Notes under the pieces: model-generated
What the model was told of the DNA's origin: nothing
Seen by the model: only the letters and a program-made list of their open reading frames with translations
The model's database searches: none
Part shown: positions 1-7,934 of the stretch, piece by piece
How positions within the stretch are numbered: position 1 is the first letter of the stretch
How the letters are laid out: each line of letters starts with the position of its first letter
Made by a program: the position numbers and the translations under genes
Origin: Gemmatimonadales bacterium
Lineage (GTDB): Bacteria; Gemmatimonadota; Gemmatimonadetes; Longimicrobiales; Gaopeijiaceae
Direction: 5' to 3'
DNA length: 47,769 nucleotides
NCBI GenBank assembly: GCA_007692605.1
Contig: REBS01000136.1
Location: 1 to 47,769 of the forward strand

Positions 1-58
1 CTTGCCAGAGCGGCGCATCGTCAGTCTCGGTGCTAAACGGGACTTTCGAGACACTGCA

Positions 59-1003
59 CTAGGAGGTGAGGTGTTCGACGAAGAACTCGGCCGCGCGCGA
101 CGAGACCTTCTCGAACCACTCGCCGTGGTAGGCGTCGAAGTGGCCGATCGGGAACTCCTCGATCCGGCCATTGGGCAGGCGTCGGGCCACCCGACGGGTC
201 GCGCCGATTGGAGTGACACGGTCGTCCGACGCTCCCAGGATCAGGGTGGGGACCCGGATCCGTTCCGCTCTGCGGCCGGGGTGGTAGCGGAGCACCTGCA
301 GGAAGGTCCGGGCGGGGACGGGACCGGGAGCCGGAGCGTCGTCGGGTACGAGCGACAGGTACCCGTCGTGGCTGTCGGGTGAGGCCAGCAGGGCCAGCCC
401 CCCTTCTCTCACGATGGGGACGGTCAGGGGACTGAGCCCGAATGCTCTCCGCAGGGCGTCGATCAGCCCCAGGGTGATCGCGGGGAACTGGTAGCGGAGC
501 GGAAAGGCCAGGCTGCTCGCCAGTCCGCTCACGAAGGGAATCTGTGCAACCACGGCCTTCACGCCAGCGGGGGCATCCGCGGCGGTGCGCAGAACGTGCC
601 CTCCCGAGAATGAGGTGCCCCACAACCCGATTCGTTTCCCGTCGAGCCGGGGATCACTCCGCACACACGTCAACGCAGCGCGATAGTCGGCGAGCTGCCG
701 GGCCGGCGACACGAGCCGGCGGGGGGTGCCGGAGCTGCCTCCGAAGTGTCGGTAGTCGAAGACCAGGACGGCGAGTCCCCGATCCCGGAAGCGGTCGGCG
801 AACGGAGCGAGTCCGTAGCTTCGCTCGGCCCCGATCCCATGTGCCATGACCACGACGGGCGGACGGGGCCGGCCCGCGGGAAGGCGGTCCTCGGCGCCAT
901 CGGTCCGAGCCACCCCCGGAAGGTACAGGTCTCCCTCGAGGCTCCCGCCCTCCGACGGGAAGCTCAGCTTCACCGGTGCGGGTCGCTCCGGATCAGCGGA
1001 CAT
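59..1003 (-). CDS. alpha/beta hydrolase
   Basis: Predicted soluble serine hydrolase of 314 residues; the substrate cannot be named. The fold is recognisable from the oxyanion segment MAHGIGAERS (about residues 53-62), the nucleophile elbow WGTSFSGG with Ser131, the acid-loop LILGASDDRVTP, and the catalytic His in the near-C-terminal GHFDAYHGEW. The elbow reads G-x-S-x-S-G-G rather than the classic G-x-S-x-G, as in a subset of S15/dienelactone-hydrolase-like proteins. There is no signal peptide, so it is probably cytoplasmic. Its ATG overlaps the last 11 bases of the upstream ypdA-like gene, so the two are probably co-transcribed and translationally coupled. Family assignment is firm, function is not. 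Confidence 0.85.
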   Translation of the reverse strand: MSADPERPAPVKLSFPSEGGSLEGDLYLPGVARTDGAEDRLPAGRPRPPVVVMAHGIGAERSYGLAPFADRFRDRGLAVLVFDYRHFGGSSGTPRRLVSPARQLADYRAALTCVRSDPRLDGKRIGLWGTSFSGGHVLRTAADAPAGVKAVVAQIPFVSGLASSLAFPLRYQFPAITLGLIDALRRAFGLSPLTVPIVREGGLALLASPDSHDGYLSLVPDDAPAPGPVPARTFLQVLRYHPGRRAERIRVPTLILGASDDRVTPIGATRRVARRLPNGRIEEFPIGHFDAYHGEWFEKVSSRAAEFFVEHLTS

Positions 1004-2015
1004 GGGCTGCCGGGATCGAGTCGACGATCCGGCGTCCGTGCCAGCGGCCGTTCTCGATGAAGATGCGATTCGCGTCGTGGCCGGCGGCGAGTACGCCGGC
1101 GATGTACACTCCGGGCACCGGGGTCTCCATCGTCTCGGGGTCGTGGGCGGGCACCCCGGTCTGCTCGTCGACCGGAACGCCCAGCTCCCGCAGGAGGACC
1201 GGATCGGCCTTCCATCCGGTCAGCGCCAGCACGAAGTCGTTGGCAATCGAGGCGGTCGCCCCGTCCGATTCCCGTCGCAGCGTCACCCGACCGGGCTCGA
1301 TCCTCGAGACCCGATGGCCGAACCGAGCCGCGATCTCACCCTTCTCGATCCGATTCAGCATGTCCGGTCGAACCCAGGGCTTCACGCTCCGGTCGAGTTC
1401 CTCGGCGAAGTGGACGAGGGTGACGCGCACGCCGGCCCGATACATCTCGAGCGAGGCCTCCACGGCCGAATTGGACCCTCCGACCACGACCACATCCTGG
1501 TTCCAGTAGGGGTGGGCCTCGGTGTAGTGATGCCGGACCTTGGGAAGCTCCTCGCCGGGCACGTTCAGGAGGTTCGGTCCGTGGAATCCACCGGTCGCGA
1601 CGACGATCCTGCAGGCCCGAAGCGTCCGGGAGGGGGCGTCGGCCCCTTCGAGGGTGGCGCGGGTGCGGATCCGGAAGTCGCCCATCGAGCCCTCGATCCC
1701 CTCGACCTTCTCGTAGAGTCGGGTGTCGAGTTCGAAATACTCGGTGACCCTTCGGAAGTAGACCAGCGCCTCCTTTCGAGTCGGCGTCTTGTCGGTGGTG
1801 ACGAAGGGAAGGCCCTCGATCTCGAGTTTTTCGGGGGTCGAGAAGAAGGTCATGTAGTAGGGGTAGCGAACGATCGAGTCACACAAGGGGCCCTGGTCGA
1901 CGACGACGACGTCGAGTCCGGCGCGACGTGCCGCGGCTCCGGCGGCGATCCCACAGGGACCGGCTCCGATGATGGCGAAGTCGACGGGGCCCGAAAGGGA
2001 ATCCGGATGGGACAT
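993..2015 (-). CDS. ypdA: YpdA-family putative bacillithiol disulfide reductase
   Basis: A 340-residue FAD/NADPH flavoprotein. The N-terminal dinucleotide motif is IIGAGPCGIAAG, followed by the YpdA-typical block IVRYPYYMTFFSTPEKLEIEG. A second Rossmann motif, VVVGGSNSAVEA, lies mid-protein, and the C-terminal FAD segment GVYIAGVLAAGHDANRIFIE is present. YpdA (Bdr) reduces oxidised bacillithiol in Firmicutes and Bacteroidetes, so this cell may use bacillithiol; that is inference, because no bshABC gene is visible. The start chosen is the ATG of MSHPDSL: the longer open frame upstream adds 38 residues of non-conserved, Arg/Pro-rich sequence. It lies 55 bases after the amidohydrolase stop and overlaps the hydrolase gene, giving a probable three-gene operon. 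Confidence 0.88.
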   Translation of the reverse strand: MSHPDSLSGPVDFAIIGAGPCGIAAGAAARRAGLDVVVVDQGPLCDSIVRYPYYMTFFSTPEKLEIEGLPFVTTDKTPTRKEALVYFRRVTEYFELDTRLYEKVEGIEGSMGDFRIRTRATLEGADAPSRTLRACRIVVATGGFHGPNLLNVPGEELPKVRHHYTEAHPYWNQDVVVVGGSNSAVEASLEMYRAGVRVTLVHFAEELDRSVKPWVRPDMLNRIEKGEIAARFGHRVSRIEPGRVTLRRESDGATASIANDFVLALTGWKADPVLLRELGVPVDEQTGVPAHDPETMETPVPGVYIAGVLAAGHDANRIFIENGRWHGRRIVDSIPAAHVR

Positions 2016-2070
2016 GGAGTTGAGCGCGCGGGTCTGGGTTTCTGCGGGTCTCGGAGAGCCCCGAGACCCC

Positions 2071-3549
2071 TCAACCCCCGGCCCGTTCCGAAATCTCGTC
2101 GAGACGGCGCTGCAGCTCCTCGCGTGCAAGCCAGTGCCCCCGCACCATCACCCCGGCCGGATCCCGGAGTGCCCCGAGGGCCTCTAGGGGGTTGGCGTCA
2201 ACGAGAATCAGGTCGGCCCGGGCCCCGGGGGAGACGTGCCCGAAGTCCTCGTCGTACCCCAGTTCCGACGCGGCATACTCGGCCACACGTCGGCTTCCAC
2301 TCTCGAGAATCGTCGAGGACGGCACTCCGGCCTGGGCCATGACCCGGATCTCGTGATGGACCGCGAACCCGGGCACCATGAACATCTGTGGGGAGTCGGT
2401 GCCCATCAGGAGCCCGGCGTCGGCGGTGTTCAGCGCGGCAAGAATCTCCCTGCGGAGGTCGATCAGGGCGCGGGCCGTTTCCGCATCGACGTCGTCGGCG
2501 CCCATGGCCCCATCGGTTCGCCAGCCCTCGAGGAGTTCGACGAAGACCCGATTCTCCTTTTGGGCGGTCCACTGCTCGAGCTCCCGAGGCGTGGCGTAGC
2601 GCATCTCGGGAAGGGCCGAGAGCTCCTCGGCGGGAACGTCATTATAGAAGTTTTCCCACAGGTACATGGTGGGAACGTTCCAGGTGCCGGCATCGCGGGT
2701 CATTTCGGCCAGTTCGGCGATCCGCTCGGGGGTTGCGCTCGCGACGACCTCGGAGAGGGGGACCGGTTCCCCGGCTTGCGCTCGGGCACGGACCTCGGGC
2801 GAGGCGGAGGACTCGACGTACCCGTCCAGGTGGTCGATCGTCGACTTGCCCGTCTGCAGCGATCGCTCGAGCCCCACCTCCGGAGAAACATGGCCCGCCC
2901 ATGTGATGCCTTCTTCGCGTGCCACCTCGACGATCCGGTCGTACGTCTCCGGACTCAGCCCGGGGTGGAGCTTCAGGAGGTCGTATCCCGCGGCGGCGTG
3001 CCTGCGGACCAGCCCTTCGGCGGTCTCGGGGTCGGGGGCCGAGGTGCCGCTCAACGACGGGGAGGCGGAAAAGATCGTGGGTCCGAGGATCTGGCCCGAC
3101 GCGGTGGCCTCGCGCAGCTCGGGGTGGTTGGGGGCACCCTGCATGCTCCGGATCGTGGTCACCCCGTTGGCCAGGTACAGGAAGAGAATGTCCTCGATGC
3201 GCTCGTCCGGGGTGTCGGGCCCGGGAAGGTGTGCGTGCATCTCGGCCAGTCCGGGGAGGAGCCACCGCCCCGCGCCGTCGATCGTGGTCGCCTCATCGGG
3301 GACCGGAGTTGTTCCGGCGGGCCCGATGTCCGTGATCCGCCCGCCCTCGATGATCACCGTCCGATCCTCGAGTATGGGATTCCCGTCTGTCATGGTCAGG
3401 ACATGAACACCCACGAACGCCATCGGTTGCGTAGATGCTCCCGAGACGGGGTCTGCCGGTTCGGCGGCGCCGGAGGAATCCGAGCACGCGAGGGTACCGA
3501 GGGTGAGGATGGCGCAGCATGCGATGAACGGGAGTCGAGTCGGGGTCAT
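2071..3549 (-). CDS. amidohydrolase-family lipoprotein (imidazolonepropionase-like)
   Basis: A secreted metal-dependent amidohydrolase of 492 residues. The N-terminus is a lipoprotein signal with lipobox LGTLAC (Cys22), so the mature protein should be lipid-anchored outside the inner membrane. Metal-binding landmarks are EMHAHLPG (His105, His107), WAGHVS, IDHLDG and MGTDSP. The C-terminal segment GARADLILVDANPLEAL is the usual beta-sandwich end of this family. Members act on cyclic amides, dipeptides or related compounds, and the substrate is not predictable here. The ATG at 3549 was chosen because AGAGAGG lies just upstream and the signal peptide begins there. It is first in an operon with ypdA and the alpha/beta hydrolase. 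Confidence 0.88.
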   Translation of the reverse strand: MTPTRLPFIACCAILTLGTLACSDSSGAAEPADPVSGASTQPMAFVGVHVLTMTDGNPILEDRTVIIEGGRITDIGPAGTTPVPDEATTIDGAGRWLLPGLAEMHAHLPGPDTPDERIEDILFLYLANGVTTIRSMQGAPNHPELREATASGQILGPTIFSASPSLSGTSAPDPETAEGLVRRHAAAGYDLLKLHPGLSPETYDRIVEVAREEGITWAGHVSPEVGLERSLQTGKSTIDHLDGYVESSASPEVRARAQAGEPVPLSEVVASATPERIAELAEMTRDAGTWNVPTMYLWENFYNDVPAEELSALPEMRYATPRELEQWTAQKENRVFVELLEGWRTDGAMGADDVDAETARALIDLRREILAALNTADAGLLMGTDSPQMFMVPGFAVHHEIRVMAQAGVPSSTILESGSRRVAEYAASELGYDEDFGHVSPGARADLILVDANPLEALGALRDPAGVMVRGHWLAREELQRRLDEISERAGG

Positions 3550-3606
3550 GGTGGTGCCTCTCTGCATCGGGGTCGTCCGTTCTTCGATCGAGTTGCGATT
3601 GGCGGC

Positions 3607-3635
3607 AGAGTAGACACGGGATCTGCCGCGGGCAA
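3607..3635 (-). promoter_or_regulatory. candidate sigma-70 promoter for the amidohydrolase operon
   Basis: Read on the minus strand, TTGCCC and TACTCT are separated by 17 bases and sit about 60 bases upstream of the amidohydrolase start codon. Each hexamer matches the consensus at four positions and the spacing is ideal. This is sequence inspection only. Confidence 0.4.
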
Positions 3636-3680
3636 GCTGCGAACCCTCCCGGACGTTCGGGCGCGTGTGCGCCCAATGCC

Positions 3681-3712
3681 GGTGCAAAGAGGTCACGGTG
3701 CAAAGAGGTCAC
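3681..3712. repeat. perfect 16-bp tandem direct repeat in a divergent promoter region
   Basis: The unit GGTGCAAAGAGGTCAC occurs twice with no spacer, at 3681-3696 and 3697-3712. It lies between two divergent genes, about 165 bases upstream of the flavoprotein ATG and about 130 bases upstream of the amidohydrolase ATG. It could be a pair of operator half-sites or a recent slippage duplication. Confidence 0.8.
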
Positions 3713-3876
3713 GCGGGAATCATACTGGGGAACGTCAGGGGGCACGTGGTGCGTTGGTATCGTGGAATCGGGATGCAGCTCGCCCCCCGGCGCCTGTTCG
3801 CCCACGGGACGTTGGCAACACCACGCGGGCATGCTCGGAATCGAACTCAATGCCCATTTTGCAAGCGAGGTAGAAG

Positions 3877-5277
3877 ATGACTGACTACAACCCCGGCGGC
3901 GCGCGGCACGTCGACGATCTGATCATTGGGACCGGGCAGGCCGGAAAGCCGTTGGCCGGCGCCCTCGCTGAAGCGGGCCGAAGCGTCGTGATCATCGAGC
4001 GGGATCGGGTTGGGGGGACCTGTGTGATTCGCGGATGCACTCCCACCAAGACGATGGTCGCGAGCGCCCGTATCGCCCACCTGGCGCGACGGGCGGGAGA
4101 CTACGGGGTCCGCACCGGTGTCGTTTCGGTGGACATGACCGCGGTGCGGAAACGGAAGCGTGGGATCGTCGACGAGTGGAGTGCGGGGAGTCGGAAGGGG
4201 CTGGAGCGACACGAGACCCTGGAGCTCGTCGAAGGCGCGGCCTCGTTCGATGGAATGCGGACCGTGCGTGTGCTCGGTGAGGGGGGCGAGGTCGGGCGCT
4301 TCGAGGCGGAGCGGGTCTTCATCAACACCGGCGGGCGCCCCCGGATTCCGGAGCTGCCGGGTCTCGACGCCGTCCCCTTTCTGGATTCCACTTCGATCAT
4401 GGAGCTGGCGGAGGTCCCGAAGCACCTGATCGTTCTGGGTGGAGGATTCATCGGCCTGGAGTTCGGGCAGATGTTCCGGCGATTCGGTGCCGAGGTCACC
4501 GTGCTCGAGCGGGAGGACCGACTCGCGGGCCGGGAGGATCCCGATGTGGCAGAGGCGATCGAGGAGCTTCTCGAGGTCGAAGGCATTCGGGTTCGGACGG
4601 GGGTGATGGCGGAGCGCGTGGCCCGGGACGGAGAGGAAGGGGTGAAGGTCGTCCTGGCCGGAAGCGATGAGGTGGTCGCTGGAAGCCATCTTCTGGTCGC
4701 GGCCGGACGAGTGCCGAACACCGACGTGCTCGCTCTCGAAGCCACCGGGCTCGAGGCCGATGAGCGGGGCCACGTGCCGGTGAACGATCGACTCGAGACT
4801 CGGGTCCCGGGAATCTGGGCGCTTGGGGATGTAGCCGGATCCCCTCCCTTCACCCACATGGCCTACGATGACTTTCGCGTGGTGCGTGAAAACCTCCTGG
4901 GCGGGGGGGAGGCGTCGACCCGAGACCGCATCCCTACCTACACGGTCTTCCTGGATCCGCAGCTGGGCCGGGTCGGGATGACCGAAGCGGAGGCGCGGGA
5001 TGCGGGGCACGAGGTTCGGGTGGCGCGCCTGCCGATGTCGCGCGTGGCTCGCGCGATCGAAATGGGCGAGACCCGCGGATTGATGAAGGCGGTGGTCGAC
5101 GCAGACTCGGATCAGATTCTCGGTGTCGCGATTCTCGGGGTCGAGGGAGGGGAGACCGCAGCGACTCTCCAGGTCGCTATGATGGGGAAGCTCCCCTGGA
5201 CCACGCTCCGCGACACACCCATCGCGCATCCGACGCTGGCGGAATCGTTGAACAACCTCTTCATGGCCCTCGACTGA
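3877..5277 (+). CDS. class I pyridine nucleotide-disulfide oxidoreductase (mercuric reductase/Lpd-like)
   Basis: A 466-residue homodimer-type flavoprotein. The FAD motif IIGTGQAGKPLA lies at residues 17-28 and the redox-active disulfide motif GGTCVIRGCTPTK contains Cys49 and Cys54. A central NAD(P)H Rossmann motif VLGGGFIGLEFGQ follows, then the FAD segment GIWALGDVAGSPPFTH. The C-terminal dimer-interface catalytic pair is HPTLAE (His451, Glu456). It therefore has every residue needed for disulfide chemistry. It lacks the N-terminal heavy-metal domain and C-terminal Cys-Cys pair of classical MerA, and no pyruvate or 2-oxoglutarate dehydrogenase gene is adjacent, so the substrate is open. GAGGTAGAAG upstream supports the start. 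It is probably monocistronic or leads into the Nramp gene 147 bases downstream. Confidence 0.87.
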   Translation: MTDYNPGGARHVDDLIIGTGQAGKPLAGALAEAGRSVVIIERDRVGGTCVIRGCTPTKTMVASARIAHLARRAGDYGVRTGVVSVDMTAVRKRKRGIVDEWSAGSRKGLERHETLELVEGAASFDGMRTVRVLGEGGEVGRFEAERVFINTGGRPRIPELPGLDAVPFLDSTSIMELAEVPKHLIVLGGGFIGLEFGQMFRRFGAEVTVLEREDRLAGREDPDVAEAIEELLEVEGIRVRTGVMAERVARDGEEGVKVVLAGSDEVVAGSHLLVAAGRVPNTDVLALEATGLEADERGHVPVNDRLETRVPGIWALGDVAGSPPFTHMAYDDFRVVRENLLGGGEASTRDRIPTYTVFLDPQLGRVGMTEAEARDAGHEVRVARLPMSRVARAIEMGETRGLMKAVVDADSDQILGVAILGVEGGETAATLQVAMMGKLPWTTLRDTPIAHPTLAESLNNLFMALD

Positions 5278-5424
5278 GCGGCCTCGCACTTGACCTTCCG
5301 ACCGGTGGGCCGAGGGCGGGAACACGGCCGCCCCCTTTCGGAACGAGGGAAAATCGGCGAAGGTGCCTCCCATTCAGGGTCGGGTCGCGCCCGAACTTCG
5401 ATTTCAGCCAGGACGAAGCTGCCG

Positions 5425-6726
5425 ATGAGTTCAGAACCGACGCCCCGGTCGGATACCCACTCCGATTCGGGTCCCGATCGTCGACCGGACCCCGCGACCG
5501 GTACGGGCAACGGCGCCGCTCCGGCGAGGGCGAGTCGCGGGGGGCCCGGGTGGATGGTGGCCGCAGCCTTCATCGGGCCGGGTACGGTCACGACCGCCAC
5601 CCTCGCGGGCGCCAACTTCGGCACGATCCTGCTGTGGGCTCTCACCTTCTCGATCGTCGCGACCCTCATACTTCAGGAGATGGCCGCACGCCTGGGAGTG
5701 GTCACGGGGCTCGGGCTGGGCGAGGCGGTGCGACGCAGGTTTCAGGGACCTTTGCTCCGCCTCGGCGCCATCGTTCTGATCGTCTCGGCGATTGCAATCG
5801 GAAACGCCGCCTACGAGACCGGAAATCTTCTGGGTGCCGCGCTGGGACTCGAGGCCATCGCCGGGGGCGGCCCGAATCTGTGGGCGCTCGCGATCGCCGT
5901 GGGAGCTGCGGCCCTCCTCTGGACCGGAAGCTACCGGCTCCTCGAGCGCTTCCTGATGGTCATGGTGGGGCTGATGTCGGTCGTGTTCATCACCACGGCG
6001 ATCATGGTGAGACCTCCCCTGGCGGAGCTCGCGTCGGGGCTCCTCATCCCGAGCCTTCCCGATGGGGCGATCCTCTTCACGGTGGCCCTGATCGGGACCA
6101 CGGTCGTTCCGTATAACCTCTTCCTGCACGCGTCGGCGGTGAAGGAGCGCTTCAGCGGCCCTGCGGACCTGGGGGCGGCACGCCGTGATCTGGGGGTTTC
6201 GATCCTGGTCGGCGGCGCGGTGAGCCTGGCGATCGTGGTCACGGCGGCGGGTACCATCCACGGAACCCCGGGCGAGGTCGGAAACGCCACCGAGATGGCC
6301 CGTCAGCTGGAACCCCTCCTGGGGCGATGGGCCCAGATCTTCTTCGCAACCGGGTTCTTTGCGGCGGGTCTTACCTCGTCGATCACGGCCCCTCTGGCCG
6401 CGGCCTTCGCCACCGCCGGGGCGCTGGGGTGGGAGCGGGACCTCACGGCTCCCCGGTTCCGGATGGTCTGGGGAGGCGTGATCGGGATCGGGGCCCTGTT
6501 TGCCGCGACCGGGATCAACCCGGTGCAGGCGATCCTCTTCGCTCAGGCCGCGAACGGCATTCTCCTGCCCTGCATTGCGCTCTTTCTTCTCCTGGCGGTC
6601 AACGATCCGCGATGGATGGGGGAGCACCGGAATGGTCCGATCTCGAATACCCTCGGAGCCCTCATCTTTTTGGTGACCGTCGTCCTCGGTGGGCGTGCGC
6701 TGCTGACGGCCTTCGGGCTGCTGTAG
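5425..6726 (+). CDS. Nramp-family divalent metal transporter homologue with altered metal-site motifs
   Basis: An inner-membrane transporter of 433 residues with about eleven hydrophobic helices after a polar 42-residue N-terminal tail. Helix 1 carries GPGT (residues 51-54) where classical MntH/Nramp proteins have DPGN. Helix 6 carries TTVVPYNLFLH (VPY at 228-230) where they have the A-x-MPH motif. The metal-coordinating Asp, Asn and Met are thus all absent, although the framework around them (AGANFGTILLW, LQEMAARLG, GLGE) is clearly Nramp. Such proteins form a recognised divergent clade whose substrate I cannot state; import of Mn2+ or Fe2+ should not be assumed. The start at MSSEPTPRS follows an AGGA site; the frame extends further upstream without conservation. 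Confidence 0.85.
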   Translation: MSSEPTPRSDTHSDSGPDRRPDPATGTGNGAAPARASRGGPGWMVAAAFIGPGTVTTATLAGANFGTILLWALTFSIVATLILQEMAARLGVVTGLGLGEAVRRRFQGPLLRLGAIVLIVSAIAIGNAAYETGNLLGAALGLEAIAGGGPNLWALAIAVGAAALLWTGSYRLLERFLMVMVGLMSVVFITTAIMVRPPLAELASGLLIPSLPDGAILFTVALIGTTVVPYNLFLHASAVKERFSGPADLGAARRDLGVSILVGGAVSLAIVVTAAGTIHGTPGEVGNATEMARQLEPLLGRWAQIFFATGFFAAGLTSSITAPLAAAFATAGALGWERDLTAPRFRMVWGGVIGIGALFAATGINPVQAILFAQAANGILLPCIALFLLLAVNDPRWMGEHRNGPISNTLGALIFLVTVVLGGRALLTAFGLL

Positions 6727-6830
6727 AGTCGTCTGCGGGGATCCGGACGGGGGGGCGGGGGGTTGAAAAACGTCTGCCGGGCCGACCCGGCTCCCGTTCA
6801 CCCGTTCGACCTCGATCCAGGAGCTGGTCC

Positions 6831-7565
6831 ATGATCCGCATCCCGACCCCCGATTCCGGATTCCGCCGCCTTTCGGCCGTGGTGGCCGCAGGACTGTTCG
6901 GCCTCGCACTCGCGTGGACGGCGCAGTCCGCGACGGCGCAACCCGCGCCGTCGAACGCCGCGCCGGCGGTGATGGAGGCGGAGTGGGGGCTCGATCCCGT
7001 GCTCGAGTGGCGCACGGCGGCCGAGGGGAACGAGGCGCGCTACCGGGTCAGGGAGCAGCTTGTCCGGCTGGACTTCCCGAACGACGCGGTGGGGGTCACG
7101 ACCGAGGTGGAGGGACGGCTCACCCTGACCCCGGAGGGCCGGATCGCCAGTTCGAACTCGGGCTTCACGATTGGGCTGGCGGCCCTCACCAGCGACAGTG
7201 ATCGCCGTGACAACTACCTGCGTCGCAACACCCTGGCCACCAACGACCACCCCGATGCGCACTTCCAGCCACGGGAGTTCCGGGGGCTGAATGCCGCCGC
7301 GATCGTGTCGTCCGCGGGCGCCAACGGAGAGATGGTGGCCGTCGCGTTCGAACTTGTCGGAGATCTCACGATCCGCGAGGTAACCCGGCAGATGACCTGG
7401 GCGGTCGAGGCCGAGATCGGCGCCGAGGCGATTCGCGGCCTGGCCCGCACGCAGTTCACCTTCGGGGACTTCGATCTCGAGGTTCCGAGCGTGGGGTCGG
7501 TCCTGAGCATCAATGACGATATCCGCCTGGAGTTCGACTTTCACCTGGTCCCCGCCGGGTCCTGA
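6831..7565 (+). CDS. secreted YceI-family lipid-binding protein
   Basis: A 244-residue protein with a cleavable signal peptide (basic start, hydrophobic residues about 15-30, A-x-A-type site near residues 33-37). The rest matches the YceI beta-barrel: an early region around VTTEVEGRLTLTPEG, the DNYLRRNTLATNDHPDAHF segment, and the characteristic C-terminus TQFTFGDFDLEVPSVGSVLS with a following IRLEFDF strand. YceI proteins are periplasmic and bind isoprenoid-type lipids; several are induced by stress. An AGGAG site lies 9 bases before the ATG. It follows the Nramp gene by 104 bases on the same strand. A shared transcript is possible but not demonstrated. Confidence 0.85.
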   Translation: MIRIPTPDSGFRRLSAVVAAGLFGLALAWTAQSATAQPAPSNAAPAVMEAEWGLDPVLEWRTAAEGNEARYRVREQLVRLDFPNDAVGVTTEVEGRLTLTPEGRIASSNSGFTIGLAALTSDSDRRDNYLRRNTLATNDHPDAHFQPREFRGLNAAAIVSSAGANGEMVAVAFELVGDLTIREVTRQMTWAVEAEIGAEAIRGLARTQFTFGDFDLEVPSVGSVLSINDDIRLEFDFHLVPAGS

Positions 7566-7670
7566 ATCGGGGAAGGCCGGCCGCCCGACCGGGGCCGGCG
7601 GCCTGCCGGAGTCTCCTGCGAACACCCGCACCGAAGTCCCGAACCCAACCCCTGAACCGGATCCCATCCC

Positions 7671-7934
7671 ATGTCCACTCCCGAATCCGAAGCCCGCAAG
7701 GCGCTGAACCGACTCACCCGTGCGCTCGAAAAAAGTCGCCGTGAGCTCGACTCGCTTCAGGGGGCCATTCGGCACGCCGAGGGCGAGGACTTCCCGGCCG
7801 CAGCCTACGCCGAGGCCGAGGAGGGGATCGAGCGGCTTCTGGAGTTCGGGCGCGAAGAGGGGGCGAGGCTGCAGGCCAAGATCCTGCAGTCCGGTGGGCT
7901 CGAGCCGGGACGGATCCGCCGATCCTCGTCGTGA
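7671..7934 (+). CDS. small coiled-coil protein of the luxE-luxC unit, function unknown
   Basis: An 87-residue, strongly charged protein with no signal or membrane segment. Residues about 5-75 show heptad-like spacing of Leu/Ala between charged residues (ALNRLTRALEKSRRELDSLQ and later GIERLLEFGREEGARLQAKI), suggesting a helical hairpin or coiled coil. I recognise no family. Its TGA overlaps the GTG start of the LuxE-like gene by four bases (GTGA), so it is translationally coupled to the acyl reductase genes and probably serves as a scaffold or accessory subunit. That role is inference from position. Confidence 0.6.
   Translation: MSTPESEARKALNRLTRALEKSRRELDSLQGAIRHAEGEDFPAAAYAEAEEGIERLLEFGREEGARLQAKILQSGGLEPGRIRRSSS

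Larger units (their letters stand above)
3550..3876. other. divergent intergenic region, no gene seen
   Basis: These 327 bases separate the minus-strand amidohydrolase from the plus-strand flavoprotein. They hold the candidate minus-strand promoter at 3607-3635 and a perfect 16-base tandem repeat at 3681-3712. GAGGTAGAAG precedes the flavoprotein ATG as its ribosome-binding site. No conserved open frame or RNA gene was recognised. Confidence 0.6.

Noticed and set aside
3681..3712. CRISPR-like repeat
   Set aside because: Only two copies, directly abutting, no spacers and no cas genes.
2236..3873. 545-residue plus-strand frame
   Set aside because: Antisense to the amidohydrolase, which has a lipobox, metal motifs and a ribosome-binding site.
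3877..5277. Naming the flavoprotein merA (mercuric reductase)
   Set aside because: It lacks the N-terminal metal-binding domain and the C-terminal vicinal cysteines needed to handle mercury.
3847..5373. 508-residue minus-strand frame
   Set aside because: Antisense to the flavoprotein with complete cofactor and disulfide motifs.
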